Assembly: GCA_037176845.1 (NCBI GenBank) | Contig: JAYKXP010000017.1 | Coordinates: forward strand, 434,001-498,000 | Length of the DNA stretch: 64,000 nt | Source: Paramarasmius palmivorus | Lineage: Eukaryota > Basidiomycota > Agaricomycetes > Agaricales > Marasmiaceae | Direction: 5' to 3' | Shown here: positions 1 to 10,808 of the stretch, piece after piece | How the letters are laid out: each line of letters starts with the position of its first letter | Numbering within the stretch: position 1 is the first letter of the stretch | Notes under the pieces: generated by a model | The model's database searches: none | Told to the model about the DNA's origin: nothing | Seen by the model: the letters and a program-made list of their open reading frames with translations, nothing else | Position numbers and translations under genes: made by a program

Positions 1-522
1 ATTGGATTTCGGGTGTGATGTCTCCAGCAACATGATCTGCATAAAAGTTGGCACAGACACGGTCGCCTACCTTCCATCCTTTAACGTCTTGCCCAATAGC
101 GACGATTTCACCTGCCATGTCGGAGGCGGGGACGAGGTCTTTAGGTGGGCTGGCGCAGGCGTAGGTTTAGGTTTAGTACGTGGTAAAGCAAGGAAGTAAG
201 AAGAGACTTACTTGACAGGGTGTTGTCCATTTGCGATGATAAGGTCGCGTTGCTGTGAGATCGAAATCAGGGTTTGGTAAATATATCCTGACATAGCTAG
301 TTAGAGCAACATACGTTGAGAGTAACCGCGTGGATCTTGACGAGTACTTCGGAGGATTTGGGTGGCACGAGTGGCACTTGTCGAGTTTTGAGGTTCTTGT
401 ATGAACTGATCTGGGTATCTGGTCGTCAGATTCAAGTTCGTCGTTCGAGTCCGTATACTCGGGCAAGGCGAGACACACACCTCTGGTAGGTAGTATTCAC
501 GAGTAGTGGTTGGAGTAGCCAT
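1..522 (-). CDS. MDR-family alcohol dehydrogenase-like oxidoreductase, copy A (N-terminal part, cut by window edge)
   Basis: This is the 5' part of a gene reading off the left edge. The predicted start codon at 522-520 opens a protein beginning [15 protein letters not shown], almost the same as copy B at 6880-8349 ([15 protein letters not shown]). The DNA of positions 1-520 tracks the copy B sequence of about 7,860-8,350, including the part coding for the GDRVC..F region. The family is medium-chain, NAD(P)H-dependent zinc-type or quinone oxidoreductases, probably cytosolic. At least three short introns seem to lie within this stretch. The Rossmann-fold half is outside the window, so I cannot say whether the copy is intact. 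Sequence upstream of the start is also partly shared with copy B, so promoter and gene were duplicated together. Confidence 0.7.
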
Positions 523-1986
523 TGTCCTCAACGAAGGATAGCCAATCGAGTTATAAACCCAAAGAACTTTGTATTGCTGACTCGGTTTATTGAGTTTGCT
601 GACTGAGAAATGTCCTTAGCGAAGAACATCCTCGCAGGATGTCACCGACGAACACCGAATGTACATGAGGGGTACATACGTGAGCGAGAATACCGACCAG
701 CGCTCGCGAAATTAAATGCCCACAGACATTATTTGAATTGTGTGAACCTTGAAAAGGTTTATGTGAGCGTAAAGCTAGTAGTGAGATTAGATGCCTACCA
801 TACCGAATTCAACCCCAAGATGAAGAATAAGACCCTGCAGGCCAATGAATGCCTCGGTAGGGAGAAGCGATGGCACCAAAAAAATTCTTTGGTGCCGAGT
901 AAGATAAATGTCTCTGTGGCTGATATGTCGATAAGATAAGATCGCTTACGTGCTGATGTAGGACGTTTTGAAGTCAGAAGTCGAGTATCGTAGAATATGG
1001 ATTGTGCTAGCTGGATGACAACGCTACATCATGACGATGGGGAAACTGAAGCTCTAGGTCTGAACTTGGTCTGAACTTTGGCCTTGCAGCCAAAAAAAAA
1101 CATAGATAGGCCAGAGTTGAAGTGCCAAGTCCTGTTCAGGACAATTAGATTGGTCCACCGGTGAAGAAGATAATACAAATGTACGAGTTGTAACGGTGTA
1201 GGTCGCGGTAGAGGAGAGAAATAGCGTGGAAAGAAAAGCAGCATGCCCAACCGTCCGGCGTCAATAACTCCTTCACTTACCATCATGATCATGCAAGCAA
1301 ATTTGGCAAAACTGCACACAGTCTCTATTCTATACAAAACATTTATCACCAGCACGCTGAGGCTTACGATTGGAGAAGACAACGTACCGAGGATGAGAGA
1401 TTGAGAAGGGAAATAGAACTTCGTAAGATATGGAAATTTGGAATAGAGAAATGTTAACGGAATCAAGGTATGTTTCTGAGCCCTGCACTCAAAGCCAATA
1501 GTCATTTTTTTTGAATAGGGTCGATCCTGTCATGTTACGCTGCACTTTTTGTATTCAAACCGCGATGTCTGCTCAGCGCTGGCAAAGGTACAATCAAAAT
1601 CCCACATTCACCTGTCACATATTGTATCTAATATTCTCAAAACTCAATAGCATGACCCTTCCGAGGGCTGCTGCACTCGGCCTCACTGCGTATCTCTGGA
1701 GACACGCAGATGACGCAGAACAACTCGGGCGTTTTCCATAGGCGCCCTCAAAATGACGAAGACATTGTATAACAGCAAGTTGGCGCTCTTTTTTTTTTAG
1801 GAATGACAGGTGGCTTGCAGGTGGGAATGGCATGTTATTTGGAGAAGGGTTATGTTTGTCATTGTGGACGTTGGGGACTGGGCAGTGAAGGGGAAACGTA
1901 GGAGCTGCAGGTCGACACATTGCATATCCTTCTCATCTTGACCCCTCAACTTTCTCTCCCGGCATATTATTCTAGACCCTAGTTTC
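523..1986. other. Intergenic stretch between dehydrogenase copy A and the NLR
   Basis: I see no convincing gene here. The open frames are short and lack family features or clean splice patterns. Positions 560-620 resemble the promoter of dehydrogenase copy B (about 8,420-8,470), with a shared GCTGACTGAGA word. A block at about 1,177-1,236 (starting AAATGTACGAGTTGTAACGG) recurs at about 6,372-6,427 next to the NLR tail remnant and is best read as part of a duplicated unit. Confidence 0.5.
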
Positions 1987-4900
1987 ATGGTCTATAATGG
2001 CTCTGGGAATCTGAGTGTTGGCGGAGATGCTCGGAACGACGTCCGAGGTGACCAGTACATTAACAACTACTTCAGTCATACCGGTGAGCTCTGTTCAGCT
2101 CAGGTTTTTTGGCGGTAATGGCTGATATAGATACGTCAAGGTGTAGATGTTGCCGGCATACCTCCCATTCTCTTAGACCGTGTCGCCGTCAATGCATTCC
2201 TTGATGCAAAACAGCGTTCACCCCAGCCAAAATGCCACCCGCAGACCCGGGTTCAGGTGCTGGAAAACTTGAGCCAGTGGGCTAAGGGTGAAATGGGGAA
2301 AAGGGTATGCTGGGTCAGCGGATCTGTCGGTGTCGGAAAATCTGCGATTGCCCAGACATTCTCGGAAATGCATCAGGGTGAACTAGCCGCAGCATTTTTC
2401 TTTTCTCGGGACGACCCAACACGCAATAATCTCGAGTTTCTCGTCCCGACTATCGCTTACCAACTCTGCACGTCATCGGATACCCTCCGAAATGTTGTCA
2501 GACCTCTCATCCTCGACGCTATTCGTCATGATCCATGTATCTTCACCATGGCTCTTGATTATCAACTTCGTAAATTGATTCTCGAGCCATTCTCCAAGGT
2601 GGACGAGCGTCGATGCGACCTTCCACGTGTTATCGTTGCCGATGGGTTAGATGAATGTGATCTTCGATCCCGAAAAATGTTCATCGAACTTATTGAAGTT
2701 GGAGTTGAATTCAAATCACCACTTCCTTTCAAATTCCTGTTATTCAGTCGTCCCGAACCCGAAATAGATCACGGCTTCGACAATCTGCGTCAGACTCAGA
2801 GTCTCCAACATTTTCCAATCGCAACTATCCGATTCCGGGGAAGTCTCTCTGAGTCGGATATAGACATCGAGAAATACCTTGTTGCGAGATTTTCTCGACT
2901 CCGGCAGAAGTATCCCGGCATTAAGTCGAGAGAAGGGTGGCCCGGTGACGAAGTTATCCAGAAATTGGTTGAGAGAGCCAGTGGGCAATTCATTTTTGCA
3001 GCAACTGTCGTCGAATATGTCGATACAGATGGAGTTTCACCTCAAGACAGATTGGATACAATCATGTCCTCACAAATAAAGGATCATTCGGTCTCCGAGT
3101 CCCCTTATCACAACCTAGATCTGCTGTATCACCATATACTTTCCACTTGTAAACATCAAGACTGGAAGACGGCCCGTCGAATCATCAGTGTACTTCTTAC
3201 CCCAAATCCTATCATCATGTACGCACCATCTCACGACATTTGGCGTTCGTTATCAAACATAGCGGGCATGTTCAAACAATCTATCGATCAGGTTTATGCC
3301 TCCATGTCCAGATTGCACTCCGTGTTGCACATACCTACAGATGCAAACTCAAGCCTGCGAATTCTGCACGCCTCCTTCGCCGAGTTTCTTCTCGATCCCG
3401 CTCGGTCTGGAGAATACCACTTATCGAGAATGCCTGAACCGGAATATTGTGATCTGGTATGCGTGCTCCTACTTCGCACGCTCTCTGCCTTCACAGCATT
3501 ATATCCCGGAAACCCACAGCTACGATCCGGTGTATCTGCATGGCAGAACAACCTCGATGAAATGGACGAATTGACAAAAACCTCTCTTTATTGGTGGCCA
3601 GAGTATTGTCTTCGGGTCACTTCTCCCACCAGAGACCTGATAAGAGGACTCAATGCATTTGATCCATATGCGGTCGCAGCCATGCTACTTGTTCGCATCA
3701 GGGATGTTAGTGGGCGTCTGCAGAAATGGGAAGAATGTTTGGAGCGAGTAAAGGTCTGTAATCTAGTATACTACAGATTGTGTTATCATGTTATTAAACT
3801 TTCCGCAGTCTCTAGACAACCTTGTGCCGAGGAGGTTTGTCCAGAAGCTGGAGGCATTTCTCCGCGGATTCGACGTTAGCATTCCTAGTAATATCTCGCA
3901 GCCGTCGCGACGCACTTTCAGCCCAAAGGACAGAGATTTTGGAGACACCCTGGGTGAATTCATTTGGCGCGCGAGTCAGGAATCGACCTCATCAACCAAG
4001 CCTTTTCCAATGGTGTTCCCTATTGCGAAGAAAAGACCTGATATGGCTCGGTCTTCAGATAACACCACCGAAACTGACGATGTGGTGAAGAGGCCGCATA
4101 GCGGTCAACCTTTCGTTGAGGTATGGCCTCGCCTGCGAGTTGTATCCTTCAAAGACATAACTAATGAACACAATTTAGAACAAAGACACAAATGTTCACC
4201 CTGGAGTAGATCATCCTCGGCCGCAGGCATCTGGACCCTCAAGTGATCCCCACAATACCAATGCTGGTAATGCGACAAGCCCTCTCGACAGCGGCGAAGG
4301 ACAAGCAACTCAGGGAAACGATGAAAGTAGAAGAAAAGTCAACACAGGACTAGCCAATGAGTTGAGTAGTCAATCATCCATATCGGAGACCAATGGTGCG
4401 GGCGATCGTTGTTATATGCAAGAGCACCCTAAATGACAAGTGTTTCTAGCGCGGGGTTCGCGTCCTGTGGTTCCTGGTCAGGATTCTATTCGAGCTGCTC
4501 TTCAGGGGAATCACATTCACCTTGAGGAACAACAAGGTACCCCAACGACGCATTCCTCTACAGGCTCGGTGTTCAACACATCCGAAGGTCACACGATCGA
4601 ACTCCCAAAAACCCCGAATGCTACCGCGGCCTATACCCCTCTTTCGTCTCAGGCATCGATAAACGATGAGGTTAAGGGATGTTCGACTCGTGGTGGCACC
4701 CACGGAACCTCACCTCCTAGTACATCGGAATCCCCAGCTCAACAACCTAAGATTCAAGATGATGTATTAAATAATTCTTCTTCTACACAAGCTCGGACAG
4801 CGCTTAATGAGAGCAGAGGAATAAACAACGCAGGACCTTCAGCTTCACCATCTTCACCGGGTGTCTCTGATCCCGCGTCTCAGCCTCTTTCAGCACCGGC

Positions 4901-5021
4901 ACGACCGTCGAACAAGAGCCATCTACCCGGTACGAATTCACAGGGTGAAAAAACTTCAGGTGATCAGCAGTCGAAGGATGGGTTTTGCGCTTGGTTAAAA
5001 CGTTTATTCTGTTGCTGTTAG
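1987..5021 (+). CDS. NACHT-domain NLR-like STAND NTPase with Ser/Thr/Pro-rich C-terminus and Cys-rich end
   Basis: Predicted exons are 1987-2083, 2141-3753, 3809-4120, 4179-4395 and 4450-5021, giving 936 residues in one frame. A short Gly/Asn-rich leader (GNLSVGGDARNDVRGDQYI) precedes the linker VDVAGIP and the CHPQTR motif that opens NACHT domains in agaricomycete NLRs. The P-loop GSVGVGKSAIA lies near residue 90 and the Walker B VIVADGLDECD near residue 200. The helical region after the NACHT domain ends near residue 570. I see no WD40, ankyrin or TPR repeats. Instead there is a low-complexity Ser/Thr/Pro/Gln tail of about 350 residues ending in CAWLKRLFCCC. Fungal NLRs act in non-self recognition and programmed cell death; this role is inferred. 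The last intron (4396-4449) has a weak GTGCGG donor, is 54 bases long and holds an in-frame TGA, so unspliced mRNA would give a protein without the Cys end. Confidence 0.82.
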
Positions 5022-5383
5022 TACCGTCACTAATGATCCATCTTCAGTCACTTTATATATATCATCCGGCTGTTCCCTTGTGCGACCCCGTTTCGTCCAT
5101 AACGGAGCTGTGTATCTATCTACCTATCTATCTACATAGATTTTGTTTACATTCATTCGCCTAGCTAGATACTACATGCTTGTCATCGTCACTAGGGATC
5201 GGTTACAGGTCTAGGCTATACCATTTTCGGTATATGACCTTGACCTTTGAAAATTTGACTCCTCGGTCGGACCCCATCTGACTAGGGTGGTCTGACTCGA
5301 GTCAAAGCCTAAACATTTAAATAATGGTCAAGACCCTGCGCTGACTCTGTCCATCGACACCCATCACTGCCCAGGTTGGCTCT
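5022..5383. other. Intergenic with half copy of a palindromic repeat
   Basis: No gene seen. Positions 5174-5216 (ACATGCTTGTCATCGTCAC ... GTTACAGGTCTA) match one arm of the large palindrome at 60461-60542. A short tandem run of CTAT units lies at about 5,113-5,136. TATA-like TTTAAATAAT occurs at about 5,315-5,325, upstream of the next gene. Confidence 0.5.
5174..5216 (+). repeat. Single-arm copy of the palindromic element found at 60461-60542
   Basis: About 40 bases align with the right arm of the palindrome at 60,503-60,542, with four or five differences and a small gap. This shows that the arm exists as a dispersed repeat on its own. Confidence 0.55.
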
Positions 5384-6187
5384 GTGCACCGTTTGGTTTT
5401 AGACTACCCCAACTCAAATTCATCACTACCACTCATGGGCGGTTCATTCTGGCTCTACGCATACCAAATCGACGAGGACGACGAGGACGAGTTCGACTAC
5501 GATGACGACGGAAGCCTCCCTTTCTGCTACAGCGAACCCTTTTCCTACAGTTACCGTGGCTTGCACTGGATGAAAGGTGAAGTCCTTCGCGGCGCCATAG
5601 CCTATATCCAATCCCTCCAAAACGCCAAGAAGAACAACATCGAGGGTGCATGCCAGTTCTATATCGATGCTGGTATCAAAACCATCGACATCAACGAAAC
5701 TGACGAAGAGGCGGTTGAAAGCGCGACCCCTGTGCTTGCGTCCGCTTTGCGCACAGCGAACAAGTGGGTTAGGACCCCTAGATCGCATGATATCATTAGT
5801 TTGTTGGATAATGCCAGAGCCAGTGGCCTCTTTGCGGGCGTTGGAGACGTGGGGGGTCTTCTCTCAGGCACCAGTGGTAGCATGGGACCAGTCAACCTCG
5901 ACGACGTGGTGGACACCAATTATCACACTCAGGAGCTCGCCAAGCTCGCCAACTGCCCGATCGAGCTGGATAAGGCAGGTCTACGGGGGTTGTACGAATT
6001 TATGCAGATTTCGGATAGTTACCAGACGATCTATTCTGACCAAGCGCAGATGATGGCGCCGGTTCTGGATAAGATTTTGCCATTCTTGAAGAAGGACAAG
6101 AAGGGAGAGGATGCAACGGAGATGGTAATCGAGTTCAGCAACTTGTTGAAGAAGTGTATCGGGGATAAAAGGGTCATTCGAGGCTAA
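5384..6187 (+). CDS. Orphan intronless acidic protein of unknown function
   Basis: A single open frame of 267 codons. An inner start at 5435 (MGGSFWLYAYQID) would give 250 residues and is equally possible. I do not recognise the family. An Asp/Glu-rich stretch (DEDDEDEFDYDDD) lies near residues 31-43. A Gly-rich segment (GVGDVGGLLSGTSGSMG) is found near residues 150-166, followed by predicted helices and a lysine-rich end (LPFLKKDKKGED). There is no signal peptide or clear membrane segment. Frame length, balanced composition and a TATA-like upstream sequence argue that it is real. It sits between an intact NLR and the remnant of a second one, inside a duplicated block. A link to the NLR is suggested only by position. 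Confidence 0.6.
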   Translation: MHRLVLDYPNSNSSLPLMGGSFWLYAYQIDEDDEDEFDYDDDGSLPFCYSEPFSYSYRGLHWMKGEVLRGAIAYIQSLQNAKKNNIEGACQFYIDAGIKTIDINETDEEAVESATPVLASALRTANKWVRTPRSHDIISLLDNARASGLFAGVGDVGGLLSGTSGSMGPVNLDDVVDTNYHTQELAKLANCPIELDKAGLRGLYEFMQISDSYQTIYSDQAQMMAPVLDKILPFLKKDKKGEDATEMVIEFSNLLKKCIGDKRVIRG

Positions 6188-6879
6188 AGCACCCGACTCT
6201 GTTTGTATTATTCATTAACCAAGTTCCTCGCGTATCCACCATCGTATCGCAAACGTAGCCTGTTCACTTATCACTAGCCTGGACGAATTGGAAAAGTTGG
6301 GGAATCTTTCAACCGGACCCGAATTCACGCTATATGAATCTGCTTTGTCTTGACTGTTTTCAGATAACAATTAAATGTACGAGTTGTAACGGCGGCGGTG
6401 GGGGAGAGAAATAGCGCGGAGAAATAAACTTGAGGCTTAAGCGGCACCTCCTAGTACAACGGAATCCCCAGCTCAACGACCTCAAGATGGTGTATTAAAT
6501 AAGTCTTCTGCTACACAACCTCAGAACTTAATGGGATCAGAGGAATCAACAACGCAGGACCTTACCATCCACACCGGGTGTCTCTGACCCCACGTCTCAG
6601 CCTCTTTCAACACCAGATGAGAGCCATCTACCCAGTACGAGTCCACAGGCTAAAGAAACTCCAGGTGATCAGCAAGTTGTGGGTCAGCAGTCGAAGGACG
6701 GATTTTGCGCTTGGTTGAAACGTTTATTCTGTTGCTGTTAACACCGTCACCAACGAATGACGCCTCTGCGTGATTAAACCTGCTTCTGATGTTGAACCAT
6801 CTTCACGGTTACTTCATATATATCATACATAATGTTTAAATTTCCTTAGATACTTCCTTTTCGCTGTTTTTATCTGTAT
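6188..6879. other. Intergenic region holding the NLR remnant
   Basis: Apart from the remnant at about 6,370-6,800 described separately, no gene is seen. The 3' ends of the orphan gene (+) and dehydrogenase copy B (-) face each other here. Confidence 0.5.
6372..6800 (+). pseudogene. Collapsed second NLR copy: 5' flank element joined to the 3' coding tail
   Basis: Positions 6,372-6,427 match the block at about 1,177-1,236 upstream of the intact NLR. From about 6,441 to 6,800 the sequence matches the NLR 3' end (about 4,710-5,060), including the same stop region and a conserved KDGFCAWLKRLFCCC end. The NACHT domain and about 3.4 kb between the two parts are missing. No start codon or complete frame covers the tail, and small gaps break the Ser/Thr-rich part, so I read this as an internally deleted, non-functional duplicate. 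A short peptide ending in the Cys end cannot be fully excluded. Confidence 0.68.
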
Positions 6880-8349
6880 TTATGCGACCTTAATTACAAC
6901 CTTGCCAACGTGTGCTTGACTCTCCAAATGCGCGTATGCCTCCTTGGCTTCATCGAACGAGAATACCTTGTCGATGACAGGGCGCGTAACGTCTGGGTTG
7001 GCTCGAATGAGTCTATTCATGTCCTCAAATCTACGCCCGAAGTTGAGTATGTTATCTCGCTATTTATGAGTTGACTTACTGAGCAACTGAACCAATCTGG
7101 ATCCCACGGATAGAGAAAGCCTTGCGGATACTCTGCATGATCACATTCTCTTGTCCGGAACCAGCCTGTACACGGCGTAGAAAGTCAGCTCCAAACATGA
7201 ATTCACGGCCGATACACTTACCCCACTGACGAATCCAATTGTATGGATCCAGCCGTGATATCTCACAGCCGACATGGACTTTTCTAATGTACCCGGCCCA
7301 CCAACTTCGATGACATGGTCAACACCTCTTCCATTTGTCACTTCCAGGACCTTCTTATCCCAATCAGGATCATTCTTGTAGTTGATCAGATGCTTGGCTC
7401 CGAGTTTCTTCGCAATGGCGAGTTTAGCATCGGAGGAAGAGGTGGCGATGACGGTTGCGCCAGAAGCCACAGCGAATTGAAGACCAAAGCTGTAAAGACG
7501 AGTTAGGGACCAGTGTAAGTAGATGAGGATATGACGACGTACATTGAGACACCTCCAGTACCAAGGATTAGGACCGTATCGCCAGACTTGAGAGGGACAG
7601 GACCCCAAAGTGCGTTATAGGCTGTCAAGGCGGCGCATCTAAACCTTTGGTGAGAATTCATAGCCTCATGATGAGAAGACACCACGTACGGTAACGTTGA
7701 AGCCTCTTCAAAGGACAGATGATCGGGGATCTTTACAAGGGACTGGACAATGATTAAGACCAGAAACACAGATCAAGGAAGAACACGCTCACGTGTGGCC
7801 TGAGCACTTTATACTGCGTCAACATCCCATGGATTTGACCACCATGTCCAGTGCGTTGAATTTCTGGGGTTATGTCACCAGCGACATGGTCCGCAGCAAA
7901 GTTGGCACAGACACGGTCGCCTACTTTCCAACCTTTGACATCTTCACCGACAGCGATGATCTCACCTGCCATGTCGGAGACGGGGACGAGGTCTTTAGGA
8001 GGGCTGCCATGGGCGTGAGTATACGATAGAGATCATCAAATTCAGGCGCACGTCACGGGGTATCTCCCATTTGAGATGATGAGGTCACGATACTGTTATT
8101 CAAAATCAGGAATTTGTGAGATGTCGGAGCGAGTGTTTGAAAGGCACATACATTGAGGGACACTGCGTGAATCTTGACAAGCACCTCAAAGGATTTGGGT
8201 GGTGCGAGGGGGGCTTCCCGAGATTTGAGGTTCTGGTATGAACCGACCTAGACATCGGCCAAAGCCCAGTTACAATCAAAAATTCACCTACTCAGAGGAG
8301 CACACACCTCTGACAAGTAGTACTCGCGGGTAGTAGTTGGGATAGTCAT
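6880..8349 (-). CDS. MDR-family alcohol dehydrogenase-like (quinone/zinc-type) oxidoreductase, copy B
   Basis: The start codon is at 8349-8347 ([15 protein letters not shown]) and the stop at 6882-6880 (GKVVIKVA end). About seven short introns are needed. Joined pieces give a protein of roughly 340-350 residues, the usual family length. It has an N-terminal GroES-like part ([35 protein letters not shown]) and a Rossmann part (LILGTGGVSIFGLQFA, ATSSSDAKLAIAKKLGA, VIEVGGPGTLEKS). The closest family I can name is the fungal zinc-type alcohol dehydrogenase-like / quinone oxidoreductase group of NAD(P)H-dependent enzymes. I do not see the GHE catalytic-zinc signature of classical alcohol dehydrogenases, so a zinc-independent reductase is more likely. 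The N-terminal half and promoter are duplicated at the left window edge. Confidence 0.85.
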
Positions 8350-8845
8350 GTTGGTTGGAGAGGAGATACGGATAGGGTGAACGACAGTAGACCGGTTTTA
8401 TACCCGCCCAGTAATTTCGTCATGTCGGAGGCCTCTGATTTTGCTGACTGAGATATGTTCCCAGCGTGGTTCTAAAATATTCCGAATGCTTACTGTAAGG
8501 AATTGGTAAGGAAGGCTTTGGAATCTGGATCGATGGGAATCAGAATCACTAACCTGTATATAGATCTCACAAGCCTTTCTGAAGACGTCAGACGTCAGAG
8601 TCTTCTAGATTCCAATAGACGTGTCGACGAAGTTGAGGCTGGAATTTTTGAAAGTCGAAAGTCGAAAGTCGAAAGTCCACAGATACAAAGGGATAGCCTG
8701 ACTGTAATTGAAGTGAAGTAGACATCGACTGGGATAAATGCTAGAGAGGTATTGTTAATCACGACGGTAGGTGATGGAGGAAAAGAAGGACAGCGTGGAA
8801 ATAATCCGCTGAACTTTGATTCTGAACTTCTCGCTAGCCATAACC
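8350..8845. other. Divergent promoter region between dehydrogenase B and the MPP6-like gene
   Basis: No gene seen. A four-fold AAAGTC(G) repeat lies at about 8,650-8,680, and part of the left half matches the promoter of dehydrogenase copy A. Confidence 0.45.
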
Positions 8846-9679
8846 ATGACGAGCAAAACACTCAGTACAGGGACGCTAAGTCTCCGTTTTATGCAAAATG
8901 CTCGTAACAAGCAGGCTCAGGGCGTACAATTGGAGAAGGCGAATGTCGAGGACGATGGACAATGGGAGATCTCGAAGGAAATCAGAGACTCGTGGGGTGT
9001 AAAGGCGGAATCAAAGTATGTTGCTTTGCGATTAATCCTTTTCGAGAAATGCTAACGAAAAATGTAGTAAATCTATTGACCACGACTCTTCCTATCTACC
9101 TTTTCTTTTTCCATCGTTACCAGATCCTGACGCGAGCAAGACTGTCGCTAGCGCGAGCTCGTCTGCACCGACCTCGACTGAGGACTATCTCAAACCCAAA
9201 GGAAGACGAACCTTTCGGAAAGGCCAGGAGGTTTTAGAACAAGTACGTCCGAGTATATGTCTCCTTTAGCCCTCTAACATCAAACATAGGTAGAAGACCC
9301 AAAACCCGCTGAAGACCAGGCAGAGGGCTCCGAATCGAAAACTGATGCAGATACTCGACCAGACAAGATGAAAAAGACCGCATCGCGCCTAACGATGTTA
9401 AGCAAGGCCATCTCTGAAAAATCCACGTCAGCCGGGATTCTCAAACCTGGAAAAGCCATCGCAGCATCACTACCTTCCGCTAGACTTGCTATATTCGAAT
9501 CCTCGGAAGCTAGCTCTGGGTCTGCCCCAAAAGCATTCATGAAACCGGCAGATGTGGATGATCCCAACGAACATCATATTGTGGACGGCGCTCGTGCGAA
9601 GAAAAAACGTACCTCTGATCCAGATCAACAAGAAAACCCCGGACCTAAACGCAAGAAGAAGAAAAAGGCTGTTGAGTAG
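8846..9679 (+). CDS. mpp6: MPP6-like nuclear exosome RNA-binding cofactor
   Basis: Three exons, 8846-9015, 9068-9242 and 9290-9679, join in frame to 244 residues. The start MTSKTLSTGTLSLRFMQNAR fits the N-terminal signature of M-phase phosphoprotein 6 (short basic lead followed by L-x-F-M-Q). The middle carries the GRRTF segment matching the GR(K/R)(S/T)F core of MPP6. The C-terminus is Lys/Arg-rich (KKKRTSDPDQ, KRKKKKKAVE), as expected for an RNA-binding nuclear protein. MPP6 homologues bind the exosome core and help surveillance and processing of rRNA and other RNAs in the nucleus. The family is short and low in complexity, so the call rests mainly on the N-terminal motif. Confidence 0.75.
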
Positions 9680-10808
9680 ATGTGTATAATATATGTTCAA
9701 ACCCTTTAAGATGCCTGGCCTAACTCGTCTTGCTAGACTGCGATAGTAAACACGTCGTACGGATGACCGTACGGATGGAGCGTAGAGTATCACCCGCGGA
9801 ATCATGAAATCTCGATGGAAAAATCAGAAACGCGAACATGTAGCTACTGGCAACTATGAGCCATTCTGTGGATACTATGCATTGCCCGATGTTCCTGTGC
9901 ATTCAGCGTCTCTGGGAACACCAACGTTGGGGGTCCAGGTTTGGATACATTCGGGAGCTCGAAACATGTTTTTAGGCTACACCGTTTACAACTGAATTCA
10001 TACGATTTCTGCACTCCAAACATCAATCCGAGATCCACATCTACGGAGCGAACCTACGCCACTCGAAGTGTCTTACTGGGTACACTCTCACAAGCGCTGA
10101 AGGGCTGAAGGGCCGAATTCCGAGAACATTGCGTACATATGCAATGCACCGGTCCTACGTACCTTAGAAGCAGTTGGACACATTGGCGTCAACTCGTGTC
10201 TGTCAAAGAGGTCGTTTACTAACGTATAGGAAACTGTATTCCACTTACCGCACAAGTCGCGGACAGCTTAGACCGGCCATGCGCAGTACCAGTGTTAGAC
10301 AGCTTCCCTTCTCCCTTCAAAGCGTTGACAGCGTTGAACGTGATGTGTTGCTGTATCTCCAAATCACAGATATACGAATTAAAGATACCTCAGTTTAATC
10401 ACCGATAGAAACCCACGCAGGGAACGGACTGCCGCTATTGAGAAGTCCGACGCCTTCTCATCATTTTCATTGTCAAGGTGGAGTGTATGTAGATTGGCGG
10501 GACACTTTGTGAACGCCGTCGTTGACTGGCCGTTATTAAATTGCCACATCTACATGGTTTCCATCCAACTGAGAACTCAATCGCCTCGACACTCACGAAG
10601 GCAGCGGGCTTTAATTGAATCAACGAAACGAGTCAATAGCAGAGTAATCATTGATCTAGAGATATAGAGATACAGTGCTTAAGAATAAGTTACGGCTCTA
10701 ACATGAATAAATAGTAGAAAGACAGAATGTCTTGGACTACGGATACACAAATATCTATAAACCTTGTTGAAAGTATCAAATCTATGAGTTGAATCAAGAG
10801 AAATAAGC
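9680..10808. other. Gene-poor stretch
   Basis: Nothing convincing. Open frames are under 75 codons, overlap one another on both strands and show no family signature. This is the downstream space of two convergent genes (MPP6-like and DUF6593-like). Confidence 0.4.

Noticed and set aside
160..180. Telomere-like TTTAGG units (GTAGGTTTAGGTTTAG)
   Set aside because: Only two to three units inside a gene intron; not a telomere array.
2740..5021. Many 60-90 codon frames on both strands over the NLR
   Set aside because: Shadows of the NLR exons in other frames; none has independent support.
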